Shown here in pieces: positions 1-6,070 of a stretch of DNA of 8,738 nucleotides. The position numbers and the translations under genes are program-made. Below the pieces are notes generated by a model. It was not told the origin of the DNA, made no database searches, and worked only from the letters and a program-made list of their open reading frames with translations. Every line of letters starts with the position of its first letter. Within the stretch, counting starts at the first letter, position 1. Location of the stretch: positions 1-8,738 of the forward strand of contig JAFACO010000414.1 in NCBI GenBank assembly GCA_023425485.1. Reading direction: 5' to 3'. Source of the DNA: Bacillota bacterium (GTDB taxonomy: Bacteria > Bacillota > Clostridia > Lachnospirales > Lachnospiraceae).

Positions 1-747
1 CATCCATACGCCACAGCATTAAACGACTATTTCAAGGATACAACAGATTTTAATGCTGCTTATCTGGCCGATATAAATGGTGATGGTATCAAAGAAATGG
101 TTGCTGAAAAAAGACGTGAAGACGGAACGAAAACCTGCCGCTTCTTTTACTTCTACAAGGGAAAACTTTATACATATGACAAAACATATACGCAGGGAAG
201 TATGTTTTTTTCTTCAAATAACAATTTAGTTGATTTCAGTTATGATATGACGGATGAGTATCATATTTTAAAAATTAAAAATGGAAAAGTGATTGAATCA
301 TCTAATTTTTTTAAGGATTATAATAATGACCCTGAAAACCCCGAATATTATCAAAATAATAAAAAAATCTCTAAGTCAGCATACGATTCACTACTCAAAA
401 AATATGGTTTATCCGACAAAAATCTATTTATTACTGGAACCGACCAAATTAACAAGCCTGACCAAACAGCAAAAATACTGGCAATGACTACTGTAAAAAT
501 AACGAGTATTACTCTAAACAATAAATCACTCTCCTTAGCTATAGGAAAAACATACGTCTTAAAGCCTACGATAACCCCTGCAAATGCTACAGTAAAGACC
601 GTGACTTGGAAATCATCTAACACGAAAATTGTAACTGTAGACAAAAATGGTAAAGTAAAAGCTATAAGCAAAGGAACAGCAACAATTACAGCCACGGCTG
701 CTGACGGCAATAAAGCTAAAAAAACTTGCACTATAATTGTTAGATAA
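1..747 (+). CDS. Surface/secreted protein with EF-hand-like loop and C-terminal BIG2 domain (5' partial)
   Basis: The reading frame is open from base 1, so the start and presumably a signal peptide lie outside the window; 248 residues are visible before the TAA at 745-747. The internal ATG at 97 is not a likely start because the frame continues upstream with protein-like sequence, including DINGDGIKE (residues 24-32). That is a calcium-loop pattern (DxNxDGxxE) as found in FG-GAP/VCBS or dockerin-like repeats. The middle part is rich in Tyr, Asn and Lys and is not recognised. Residues about 165-248 form a bacterial Ig-like group 2 (BIG2) domain: a SITLNNKSLSL strand, then ATVKTVTWKSSNTKIVTVD, then NGKVKAISKGTATITATA. 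Such domains occur in cell-envelope and adhesion proteins of Clostridia. It probably shares a transcript with the next gene, 27 bases downstream. The ligand is unknown; the catalytic or binding part may be missing. Confidence 0.85.
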   Translation, partial: HPYATALNDYFKDTTDFNAAYLADINGDGIKEMVAEKRREDGTKTCRFFYFYKGKLYTYDKTYTQGSMFFSSNNNLVDFSYDMTDEYHILKIKNGKVIESSNFFKDYNNDPENPEYYQNNKKISKSAYDSLLKKYGLSDKNLFITGTDQINKPDQTAKILAMTTVKITSITLNNKSLSLAIGKTYVLKPTITPANATVKTVTWKSSNTKIVTVDKNGKVKAISKGTATITATAADGNKAKKTCTIIVR

Positions 748-774
748 TAAAACAAAAAGAAAAGAGGAATTAAA

Positions 775-1347
775 ATGAACAAAAAAATTATATTAGTCGC
801 AATATCTTTAATTTTACTGTTTTCTATGACAACACCAATTTCAGCAGCAACTAAACCCAGCACTAAAACCGTAACTTTTAACTCGTATAATAGCAAATAC
901 GTGAATGCACCTGTGACAGTGAAAATTACAAATGTCACAGAACAGAAAACAAAAGATTTCTCTTTGTATCTGAGTGATGATAAAGTGACCATTAAAGGGA
1001 AAAAGAGTAAAGTTATCTACTGCAAAGCTTCAACGACAATAACTTTACAAACGCCTAAGAGTGAGGATTATGCTGGATTTTATAGTTTTAGTATGTATTT
1101 TGACTCCAATAAGGTCGCAATAAAATCGATTAAAACGAATTTCAAGTACTATGCATATGATGTAGACAAAGGGGAATTTGATTTTTCACATAAATATGAT
1201 ACTATACCAGGTAATGTATGGGGCTATGCAGATGGAAGCACCCAGAAGCTAACAAAGGCTGGTACCTATGTCCTTTATGTCAAATCGGTGAATGATGTTG
1301 ACGATACAACAGTTGACCTTACGCCAATATTTATTGTTGTAAAATAG
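775..1347 (+). CDS. Secreted protein of unknown function (190 aa)
   Basis: The ATG at 775 follows an AGAGGA ribosome binding site at 763-768. The N-terminus is a standard Sec signal peptide: MNKK, then a hydrophobic core (IILVAISLILLFSM), then a TTPISA-A cleavage region near residues 24-25. The mature part, about 165 residues, has alternating hydrophobic and Thr/Lys/Ser residues (KTVTFNSYNSKYVNAPVTVKITNV), as in an all-beta fold. It ends with a strand-like IFIVVK. There is no cysteine-based lipobox, LPxTG anchor or second membrane segment, so it is probably released or held non-covalently at the wall. I do not recognise the family. It lies 27 bases after the BIG2 protein gene on the same strand, suggesting the two exported proteins are made together. 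Confidence 0.85.
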   Translation: MNKKIILVAISLILLFSMTTPISAATKPSTKTVTFNSYNSKYVNAPVTVKITNVTEQKTKDFSLYLSDDKVTIKGKKSKVIYCKASTTITLQTPKSEDYAGFYSFSMYFDSNKVAIKSIKTNFKYYAYDVDKGEFDFSHKYDTIPGNVWGYADGSTQKLTKAGTYVLYVKSVNDVDDTTVDLTPIFIVVK

Positions 1348-1407
1348 AACTGGTTTTGTCCAATTAGACGACTTACATAAATAAATCCCGAAGGCTTTGC
1401 AATCTTA

Positions 1408-1421
1408 GTATGCCTGCATAC
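1408..1421. repeat. Perfect short inverted repeat in the convergent intergenic gap
   Basis: GTATGC and GCATAC are separated by CT. No T-run follows on either strand, so it does not look like a terminator. It sits in the 153-base gap between the two convergent genes and may be a protein site or chance. Confidence 0.3.
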
Positions 1422-1444
1422 ACTTGCTTACAATAAAATTATAC

Positions 1445-1487
1445 ATAAAAAATCCTCAAAGCCTTTCTTTCAAGGTTTTGAGGATTT
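1445..1487 (-). terminator. Intrinsic terminator for the Asp-box lipoprotein gene, probably bidirectional
   Basis: A 16-position hairpin has arms at 1450-1465 and 1472-1487 (AAATCCTCAAAGCCTT against AAGGTTTTGAGGATTT) and a 6-base loop. Read on the minus strand it is followed by a T6 run just past the stem, 14 bases after the lipoprotein stop codon. In plus-strand RNA the one imperfect position is a G-U pair (1461/1476), giving an unbroken stem, whereas in minus-strand RNA it is an A-C mismatch. The plus-strand tail (CAGATTTCTT) is a weaker U-tract. It probably ends both convergent transcripts. Confidence 0.8.
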
Positions 1488-1500
1488 CAGATTTCTTCCA

Positions 1501-2337
1501 TTAATTGTCACTGCCACTATTCCAGATTAAAGCATCCGATGTGAGCCAGATCTTGTTCTCATATGTGATTGTCCATCCACTTGCCTGACCTATATCCTCC
1601 TTTTCGGTATAACTCCACTGGAAGGTACTATCATCCTTCCCATCTGTCTGAGTCCAGGTATCTCCTCCATCATGGGTAACATACACCAGCTGCTTTGGCA
1701 CATCATCAAATGCATAGGATAATAATAATCCATCGCGAGCGGTAAAGAATACCGGTGGATAGGTGGTAAACTGGCTTTTGGAATATCCCTCCGGAATTTT
1801 CAACTCTTGTTGTTCCCAGGTCACTCCACCATCTTTAGTCCGAAATAAACCAATATATCCGTCCCGCGGAGTCTGTGTGGTAATCCAGCCATCGTTACTG
1901 TCAGTAAAGATTATTCCTGTCTTTGATTCCAGTGGAATGGTGGCATTCTCATCCTCTGTACCGGTAAGCTTATCCCAGTTTCTTCCACCATCTTCTGTTT
2001 TATATAAGGTTATACTCTCTTTGAACATACCCTCCGCATTACGTTCAGCTTTCCATCCTTCTGTGGATGTAATATAGATATATTCCAGACTGTTTTCTTC
2101 CACCAGGCCTTGGTATATGGTTACACCAAGGGGCGTGCTTCCCGTTAATTCTGCTCCTTCTGCCGACTGCGCTGCCGTATTATCCGGTGCTACTGTAACC
2201 GTTGGCAAGGTAGTGACAACAGGCGTAGGTATACTGGTAACCTCAGGATTATTATCGGTATCTTTTTGTTTCTGAGTACATCCTACCAGCAAAACTCCAA
2301 ACAGAAGTACTGAAATTATTAAGCATCTTTTTTTCAT
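1501..2337 (-). CDS. Lipoprotein with three Asp-box (BNR/Ycf48-like) repeats
   Basis: The start is the ATG at 2337, giving 278 residues. An in-frame TTG 15 bases upstream overlaps the GGAGG ribosome binding site and is not the start. MKKRC, a hydrophobic stretch and the lipobox LVGC place the lipidated cysteine at residue 20. A Thr/Pro/Val-rich linker (about 30-60) leads to the folded part. Three Asp-box motifs follow at near-equal spacing: TEDGGRNW (114-121), TKDGGVTW (167-174) and THDGGDTW (221-228). They are interleaved with xxGW motifs such as DSNDGW (146-151). This pattern marks beta-propeller blades of the sialidase/Ycf48/sortilin type. Three blades alone cannot close a propeller, so it may be partial or self-associate. 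No sialidase catalytic residues are recognisable, so a binding or structural role at the membrane is likelier. It lies 94 bases after the GH25 gene with no clear terminator between, so read-through is possible. Confidence 0.85.
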   Translation of the reverse strand: MKKRCLIISVLLFGVLLVGCTQKQKDTDNNPEVTSIPTPVVTTLPTVTVAPDNTAAQSAEGAELTGSTPLGVTIYQGLVEENSLEYIYITSTEGWKAERNAEGMFKESITLYKTEDGGRNWDKLTGTEDENATIPLESKTGIIFTDSNDGWITTQTPRDGYIGLFRTKDGGVTWEQQELKIPEGYSKSQFTTYPPVFFTARDGLLLSYAFDDVPKQLVYVTHDGGDTWTQTDGKDDSTFQWSYTEKEDIGQASGWTITYENKIWLTSDALIWNSGSDN

Positions 2338-2345
2338 AGTTAATG

Positions 2346-2350
2346 CCTCC
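2346..2350 (-). promoter_or_regulatory. Ribosome binding site fixing the lipoprotein start
   Basis: GGAGG on the minus strand, 8 bases before the ATG at 2337. The alternative in-frame TTG at 2352 overlaps this site, which rules it out as the start. Confidence 0.8.
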
Positions 2351-2356
2351 AAATTA

Positions 2357-2424
2357 AAAAACTAGTTAGGTTAATTGAACTGTAGCTCTATTCTTACTTC
2401 TGATAATATATATGAAAAACTAGT
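2357..2424. repeat. Direct repeat AAAAACTAGT upstream of the lipoprotein gene
   Basis: The decamer AAAAACTAGT occurs at 2357-2366 and again at 2415-2424, 58 bases apart, in the 94-base gap between the lipoprotein and GH25 genes. Each copy contains the palindrome ACTAGT. It could be a paired protein site or chance in AT-rich DNA. No convincing promoter was found between the copies. Confidence 0.35.
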
Positions 2425-2431
2425 AATTAAA

Positions 2432-4243
2432 TTAAAACCCATTCAATCCCAGCCATCTTATCCTGCTTTCATAATCAATAAAGGAAATATCCAGATCAAC
2501 ATCTCCCGAGATTCCACTAACTGAACCAGTGGCACTATATTGCCACATTCCAAGCTCACCGGTATACGTCAATACATCAGACCATTGTGCTACCCAGCGA
2601 TCAAAAACATCCAGACTTACATCATAGAGCTTCCCTGTAAACCAGCTTTTACTGCTGTATAGCATAGGATAATATCCTGCTTCTGTAAGAGTATCAAAGT
2701 AGACAAGCGCAATATCCGCCAGAGTTTTCTTGTCAAGGTCTAACTGTGCCTTATCCTCCAGATCCAGACAGATTGGATATTCAAATTGCTTACCTGCCAA
2801 TGTCTTAATTAGAAAATCCACCTCTATTTTGGCCATTTCAATGGTAGTAGCATGGCTGTAATGGTAAGCCCCTACAGCAATACCACTGTCCTTTGCTCCC
2901 TGATAGTTGGCTTCAAACTTCGGATCCAGATTACTGCTGCCATAAGAAGCGCGGATCATAGCAAATTCAACTCCAGCGTTTTTCACCTTGCTCCAATCAA
3001 TGACCCCTTGCCACTTTGATACATCTATCCCCTTAATATAGGCTTTCTCAACAGTGATGCTACATTCTGCCTGCTCGCCACTTTCATTAACAATAACAGT
3101 AATTGTTGCAGTTCCTTCACCAATGGCGGATATAGTACCCCATTCATCCACCACAACCACATCCTCATTGGAACTTATCCACGTTAGTTCCTGATTTACC
3201 ACATTCTGAGGGGATATGGTCGCAATTAGTTGATCCGTGCCTCCCACTACCATCCAAATATCGCTTTGATCTAAGGATACTAAGGTAAGATTAGGATCAG
3301 GAACATATCCTCCTGCAGTCGTAGAATATTCACTGTATACTTTTGTCTTATCCACCAATCGGTAAGCTCTTGTTTTATAATAATATGTACTTCCAAAGTC
3401 TAATCCGGTAGCTGTATAACCGGGTTCTGACACTGTGGTCAACAGCTGATAGGTCCCACTTTTACTTGAAGATTGGTACACCTCGTAGCCATCCGATCCC
3501 TCCGACGGACTCCAACTGATATCGATAGTACCTTCTGCCAATCCTGTTGTTGCTGTTATGGAATCCGGTACCGGTAATATCGGTTTTACTGTGATTACGG
3601 AAGAAAATCCCCCATATACCTTACTATTGCCGTTTAATATATATCCACGCACCTTAAAGTAATAGGTTTTTCCTGGTTCCAAACCACTCACTTTATAAGA
3701 CTTGCTTTTTGTTTGATCAACAAGAGTGTACTTACCAGAACTGGAAGTAGCCATATATACCCGATAACCACTTACATATTTCACCGTTCCCCACGTTAGG
3801 GTTGCACCCTCATAGGATGTTAATTCTCCTTTAACATTGTCCACTGCAGCGGGCGTAATCTTTCCACTGATGACTTTGGAGTATGAACCATAAACTTTTG
3901 ATTTTCCAGAGGTTTTATACGCACGTACTTTATAATAGTAAGTCTTACCCGGAGTCAAACTTGCGTTAATATAGCTATACTTCCCTGCGGCAATCGTTTT
4001 AACCAATTTATAAGTGCCTTTTGCGGAGGTCGCCTGATAAATCTGATATCCACTTGCTCCTGTTACCCTACTCCAACCAATTTTAATGCTGGTAGAGGAT
4101 GCAATTGCTGTCTTTACTGTTTTAGGTGCCGCTAATTTTGCTGCTGCCTGAACCGTCTGTGGTAATCCTAAGAAACACATCACCACAACAATAATAACCA
4201 TTTTGAATAACACTTCATATAATTTCTCTTTGTTTCTTTTCAT
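2432..4243 (-). CDS. Secreted GH25 muramidase with three FnIII domains and a BIG2 domain
   Basis: The start is the ATG at 4243, behind an AGGGAGG site, giving 603 residues; an upstream in-frame TTG (4270) lies before that site. A signal peptide spans about 1-33 (hydrophobic MVIIVVVMCFLGL, cleavage near VQA-A). Three fibronectin type III-like repeats follow at about 37-130, 133-221 and 225-313. Each has the signature SGYxxYxATSxxGxY and a PGKTYYxKVRxY strand. A BIG2 domain covers about 320-399 (LTWISSNEDVVVVD, GTATITV). The C-terminus, about 402-600, is a glycoside hydrolase family 25 domain: GIDVSKWQG (Asp407), LDLED (Asp494, Glu496 as likely acid/base), and VDLDISF near 582-588. GH25 enzymes cleave the beta-1,4 MurNAc-GlcNAc bond of peptidoglycan. 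The FnIII/BIG2 part probably positions the enzyme at the wall. Autolysin or competitor lysis are both possible; no holin or phage genes adjoin it. Confidence 0.93.
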   Translation of the reverse strand: MKRNKEKLYEVLFKMVIIVVVMCFLGLPQTVQAAAKLAAPKTVKTAIASSTSIKIGWSRVTGASGYQIYQATSAKGTYKLVKTIAAGKYSYINASLTPGKTYYYKVRAYKTSGKSKVYGSYSKVISGKITPAAVDNVKGELTSYEGATLTWGTVKYVSGYRVYMATSSSGKYTLVDQTKSKSYKVSGLEPGKTYYFKVRGYILNGNSKVYGGFSSVITVKPILPVPDSITATTGLAEGTIDISWSPSEGSDGYEVYQSSSKSGTYQLLTTVSEPGYTATGLDFGSTYYYKTRAYRLVDKTKVYSEYSTTAGGYVPDPNLTLVSLDQSDIWMVVGGTDQLIATISPQNVVNQELTWISSNEDVVVVDEWGTISAIGEGTATITVIVNESGEQAECSITVEKAYIKGIDVSKWQGVIDWSKVKNAGVEFAMIRASYGSSNLDPKFEANYQGAKDSGIAVGAYHYSHATTIEMAKIEVDFLIKTLAGKQFEYPICLDLEDKAQLDLDKKTLADIALVYFDTLTEAGYYPMLYSSKSWFTGKLYDVSLDVFDRWVAQWSDVLTYTGELGMWQYSATGSVSGISGDVDLDISFIDYESRIRWLGLNGF

Positions 4244-4248
4244 GTTAG

Positions 4249-4255
4249 CCTCCCT
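4249..4255 (-). promoter_or_regulatory. Ribosome binding site fixing the GH25 start
   Basis: AGGGAGG on the minus strand, 5 bases before the ATG at 4243. It excludes the upstream in-frame TTG at 4270 as the start. Confidence 0.8.
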
Positions 4256-4331
4256 AACTCTGCATAACAATAAAGTTTCTCACTGTAATCCAAAGCTAGA
4301 GTAATTTATATTTGTGTTATTACCATGGCAT

Positions 4332-4361
4332 ATTATAGATATTTTTACATTATTTTATCAA
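4332..4361 (-). promoter_or_regulatory. Predicted sigma-A promoter of the GH25 gene
   Basis: On the minus strand, TTGATA (4356-4361) and a perfect TATAAT (4332-4337) are separated by 18 bases. Transcription would start near 4325, giving a leader of about 80 bases before the ATG at 4243. No riboswitch-like structure was seen in that leader. Confidence 0.65.
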
Positions 4362-4421
4362 ACTGGGACGAAAATATTAAAGTGATTTCTTAGCAGTTTA
4401 TTAATTATCAGATTACTTCTA

Positions 4422-5276
4422 TTAATCCCATACCTCAGAATAACATACACCTAAAGTTCCTGGTCCGCAATACACCCCCACAATGGCACTAATCTGACCT
4501 ATCAGGTACACATTCTTAATGTTGGGGTTCCTACGAAGCTTTTCACACATTTTATGTGCTTCCTCTTCTACATTTCCGTGGATGACATATGCATCGCACT
4601 TACACCTAGTGGTAAACTTCTCTCCAAATTCTATCAAACGGTTAATGGACTTCATTCTACCCCTGACTTTTTCACAGGTATAGCATTGTCCAAGTTCATC
4701 ATCGAAGCTTACAATGGGTTTGATATTAAGAACATCGCCAATGGTACCGGAGATTTTGCCTATTCTTCCTCCCTTTATGGCATATTCCAGAGTTCCGAAT
4801 ACAAAATACAAGTGAATCTTCTTTTTCATCTCAGGAACAGCCTTAATAATCTTTTCAAAGCTCATTCCCTTCTCTATCATTTCACCACACTGTTTAACAA
4901 GGATACCTTGGCATACAGATGTGGATTTCGTATCATATAGGAAGGTTTCTATGGAAGGAAATTGTTTGCTGATTAGTTCTACGCCATTGACCGTCCCTGA
5001 AATTCCGCTTGAAATATTGATGGAAATAACATGGGTATAGTTCTCCCTCTCCAACTCCATATACAACCTCTCAATATCCTCCATTGATGGCTGTGAGGAC
5101 TTTGGTATCTCGGTTTTCATATTCGTATAGACTTCTAGGGGTGTGATATCAATTCCGTCAGTGAACTCACGATCTTTGTAAATAATTTTAAAGGGCAGAA
5201 CGTGGATACCATATTTTCTTATGGTTTCGTCGTCTATATCGCAAGCCGAATCTGTTACTAATGCAATCCTTTCCAT
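4422..5276 (-). CDS. DegV family (FakB-type) fatty-acid-binding protein
   Basis: The protein has 284 residues, a normal DegV length. The ATG at 5276 has AAGGAG 8 bases upstream (5285-5290). Family motifs in order: VTDSACD (7-13), SSQPS (60-64), NISSGISGTV (87-96), DTKSTS (115-120), LEYAIKGGRIGK (163-174), IKPIVS (185-190) with EKVR (202-205), and GPGTLG (271-276). DegV proteins bind a single fatty acid, and FakB members present it to the kinase FakA for phosphorylation to acyl-phosphate used in phospholipid synthesis. No fakA is adjacent, so the kinase would be elsewhere. The motif before GPG, usually GxHxGPG in the family, reads GVYCGPG, so Tyr269 replaces the common His. It is unusually rich in Cys (10 residues). 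No clear terminator follows it; it may run into the GH25 gene, 178 bases away, which has its own promoter. Confidence 0.92.
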   Translation of the reverse strand: MERIALVTDSACDIDDETIRKYGIHVLPFKIIYKDREFTDGIDITPLEVYTNMKTEIPKSSQPSMEDIERLYMELERENYTHVISINISSGISGTVNGVELISKQFPSIETFLYDTKSTSVCQGILVKQCGEMIEKGMSFEKIIKAVPEMKKKIHLYFVFGTLEYAIKGGRIGKISGTIGDVLNIKPIVSFDDELGQCYTCEKVRGRMKSINRLIEFGEKFTTRCKCDAYVIHGNVEEEAHKMCEKLRRNPNIKNVYLIGQISAIVGVYCGPGTLGVCYSEVWD

Positions 5277-5353
5277 ATGACAATCTCCTTCTGATTAATA
5301 TTCTCCGTTATTAATCCAACTAACATATATTTTGATATCAACATCACGATATA

Positions 5354-5368
5354 TGGTTATTATAACCA
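5354..5368. promoter_or_regulatory. 15-bp perfect palindrome upstream of the degV gene (possible operator)
   Basis: TGGTTAT and ATAACCA flank a single T. On the minus strand the palindrome contains a TATAAT, and a TTGACG lies upstream, but the spacing between them is about 21 bases, too long for a standard promoter. A repressor or activator site at the degV promoter is plausible. The rest of the stretch 5291-5433 holds no gene that I can see. Confidence 0.45.
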
Positions 5369-5432
5369 AATTATCATGATTCCTACGTCAAATCAATATG
5401 CTCTTTATTAAAATTTAGGCGAAATTAATTAC

Positions 5433-5477
5433 TAAAAAATAAGTCTCTAAACCTTTCATCTTAAAGGATTAGAGACT
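5433..5477 (-). terminator. Orphan minus-strand intrinsic terminator
   Basis: The hairpin arms are AGTCTCTAA-A-CCTTT (5442-5456) and AAAGG-A-TTAGAGACT (5463-5477), with one internal mismatch and a 6-base loop. On the minus strand a TATTTTTT tract follows. It lies downstream of the tRNA-Cys terminator and upstream of degV, with no recognisable gene that it would end. Confidence 0.75.
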
Positions 5478-5696
5478 ATCGTTAATATTATCTGATTTAA
5501 AATTAATTCTTGAATCATATCTCTCTATGACTTTAATCATCAGTTTAGAATTCCAAGGAATTCCAATATTAATAAATTAAAAAATTTTAAAAATGGAGTT
5601 CTTTTTTTCGAGAGGAACCACCAGCTGTTGCTCAAAGTTCATATCTTAAAACTTTTTAGAACCAAGATGAAACGACGAGTCGTTTCACTCGTTATA
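5478..5696. other. Intergenic stretch without a recognisable gene; several dyads
   Basis: No credible gene was found on either strand. A short minus-strand frame gives about 23 codons from the ATG at 5543 (MIKVIERYDSRINFKSDN, and onward) and stops inside the orphan terminator stem; it lacks a ribosome binding site. A near-perfect dyad, GAATTCC-AA-GGAATTC, lies at 5548-5563. Two mutually exclusive hairpins lie at 5669-5692. AT-rich filler occupies the rest. It may hold a small RNA or the remains of a lost gene. Confidence 0.4.
5669..5692. repeat. Overlapping, mutually exclusive hairpins
   Basis: GAAACGA (5669-5675) can pair with TCGTTTC (5680-5686) around a CGAG loop. Alternatively ACGAGT (5675-5680) can pair with ACTCGT (5687-5692) around CGTTTC. 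The two foldings share bases and exclude each other. They sit directly beyond the tRNA-Cys terminator on the minus strand. Confidence 0.5.
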
Positions 5697-5740
5697 AAAA
5701 AAGAAAGACACACCACTTGCGTAATGTATCTTTCTTTTTT
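5697..5740 (-). terminator. tRNA-Cys terminator (palindromic, bidirectional)
   Basis: AAAAAAGAAAGA (5697-5708) pairs perfectly with TCTTTCTTTTTT (5729-5740) around a 20-base loop. It begins two bases after the tRNA 3' end, and the minus strand continues into a T-run. The same structure gives a U-tract in plus-strand RNA, so it could also stop transcription heading toward the tRNA. Confidence 0.75.
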
Positions 5741-5741
5741 A

Positions 5742-5812
5742 AGGCGACAACCAGATTTGAACTGGTGATGACGGTGTTGCAGACCGGAGCCTTACCACTT
5801 GGCTATGTCGCC
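5742..5812 (-). tRNA. tRNA-Cys, anticodon GCA
   Basis: 71 nucleotides fold into a full cloverleaf on the minus strand. The acceptor stem is GGCGACA/TGTCGCC with 7 pairs. The D-arm is GCCA-AGTGGTAA-GGC, with an A13-A22 opposition also seen in other bacterial tRNA-Cys. The anticodon loop is CTGCAAC, with GCA at 5780-5778. The variable loop has 4 bases and the T-arm is ACCAG-TTCAAAT-CTGGT. The discriminator is U73, the main identity base for cysteinyl-tRNA synthetase. CCA is not encoded and must be added. The first anticodon-stem pair is a C27-U43 mismatch. It stands alone, divergent from the cysteine synthase gene 301 bases away. Confidence 0.97.
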
Positions 5813-5832
5813 ATATTTAACAGAGCTTTTAT

Positions 5833-5861
5833 ATTATAGCAATCTAGTTCTCTTTCGTCAA
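5833..5861 (-). promoter_or_regulatory. Promoter of tRNA-Cys
   Basis: On the minus strand, TTGACG (5856-5861), a 17-base spacer and a perfect TATAAT (5833-5838) lie about 20 bases before the tRNA 5' end. This is an almost ideal sigma-A promoter, as expected for a stable RNA gene. Confidence 0.88.
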
Positions 5862-6003
5862 GATACATTTTGTATTTTCTAAATAATTTTTATTATTTGT
5901 ACAATTACTCTCTTATAATCTGCAATCCTTGCTTATTTATTAATTTAACCTATTCTAGTTGGTTGATTCACTGCATTACAGCATAAAATATAGTAAACAG
6001 ATA

Positions 6004-6016
6004 TACATTATATGTA
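6004..6016. promoter_or_regulatory. Palindrome just upstream of the cysK -35 box
   Basis: TACAT and ATGTA flank TAT, 8 bases before the -35 hexamer. The position suits an activator or repressor site for the cysK operon. The regulator is not identifiable from sequence. Confidence 0.4.
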
Positions 6017-6024
6017 AATAGTTG

Positions 6025-6053
6025 TTGACATCTCCAATATAACTGCATATAAT
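6025..6053 (+). promoter_or_regulatory. Consensus sigma-A promoter of the cysK-nifB-like operon
   Basis: A perfect TTGACA (6025-6030) and a perfect TATAAT (6048-6053) are separated by 17 bases. Start is expected near 6060, giving a leader of only about 54 bases. That leaves no room for a T-box or S-box riboswitch. Control is therefore likely at initiation by a DNA-binding protein, since such a strong promoter would otherwise always be on. Confidence 0.85.
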
Positions 6054-6070
6054 AGCATATAAATCCATAT
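6041..6070 (+). repeat. Three tandem 10-bp repeats over the cysK -10 box and start site
   Basis: AACTGCATAT, AATAGCATAT and AAATCCATAT follow one another without a gap, with consensus AAnnSCATAT. A fourth, weaker unit (ending CAATAT) precedes them at 6031-6040. The period equals about one helical turn, so all copies face the same side of the DNA. They cover the -10 element and the predicted start, where a bound protein would block transcription. Confidence 0.6.

Noticed and set aside
351..992. Minus-strand open frame of 213 codons, hydrophobic
   Set aside because: It lies opposite the BIG2 domain and the signal peptide gene, both of which have clear protein signatures and ribosome binding sites. 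Its Val/Ile-rich translation is what the complement of Thr/Lys-rich coding DNA gives.
1408..1421. Hairpin GTATGC-CT-GCATAC as a terminator for the plus-strand genes
   Set aside because: The stem is short and no U-tract follows; the hairpin at 1450-1487 is the better terminator.
1763..2077. Plus-strand frame of 104 codons
   Set aside because: Antisense shadow of the Asp-box lipoprotein; no ribosome binding site and no recognisable domain.
5530..5550. CTGATGA on the minus strand, as in a hammerhead ribozyme core
   Set aside because: No stem II and GAAA follow in the required order, so the match to the 7-base core is chance.
5590..5640. T-box-like sequence on the minus strand (CTGGTGGTTCCTCTCG)
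   Set aside because: It only loosely resembles the T-box consensus around GGGTGGNACCGCG, lacks a specifier stem, and no aminoacyl-tRNA synthetase or amino acid gene follows at a suitable distance.
5890..5919. Second promoter upstream of cysK with TATAAT at 5914-5919
   Set aside because: The -10 is perfect, but no acceptable -35 lies at 16-18 bases; only TATTAT or TTATTA is found there. The promoter at 6025-6053 is far better.
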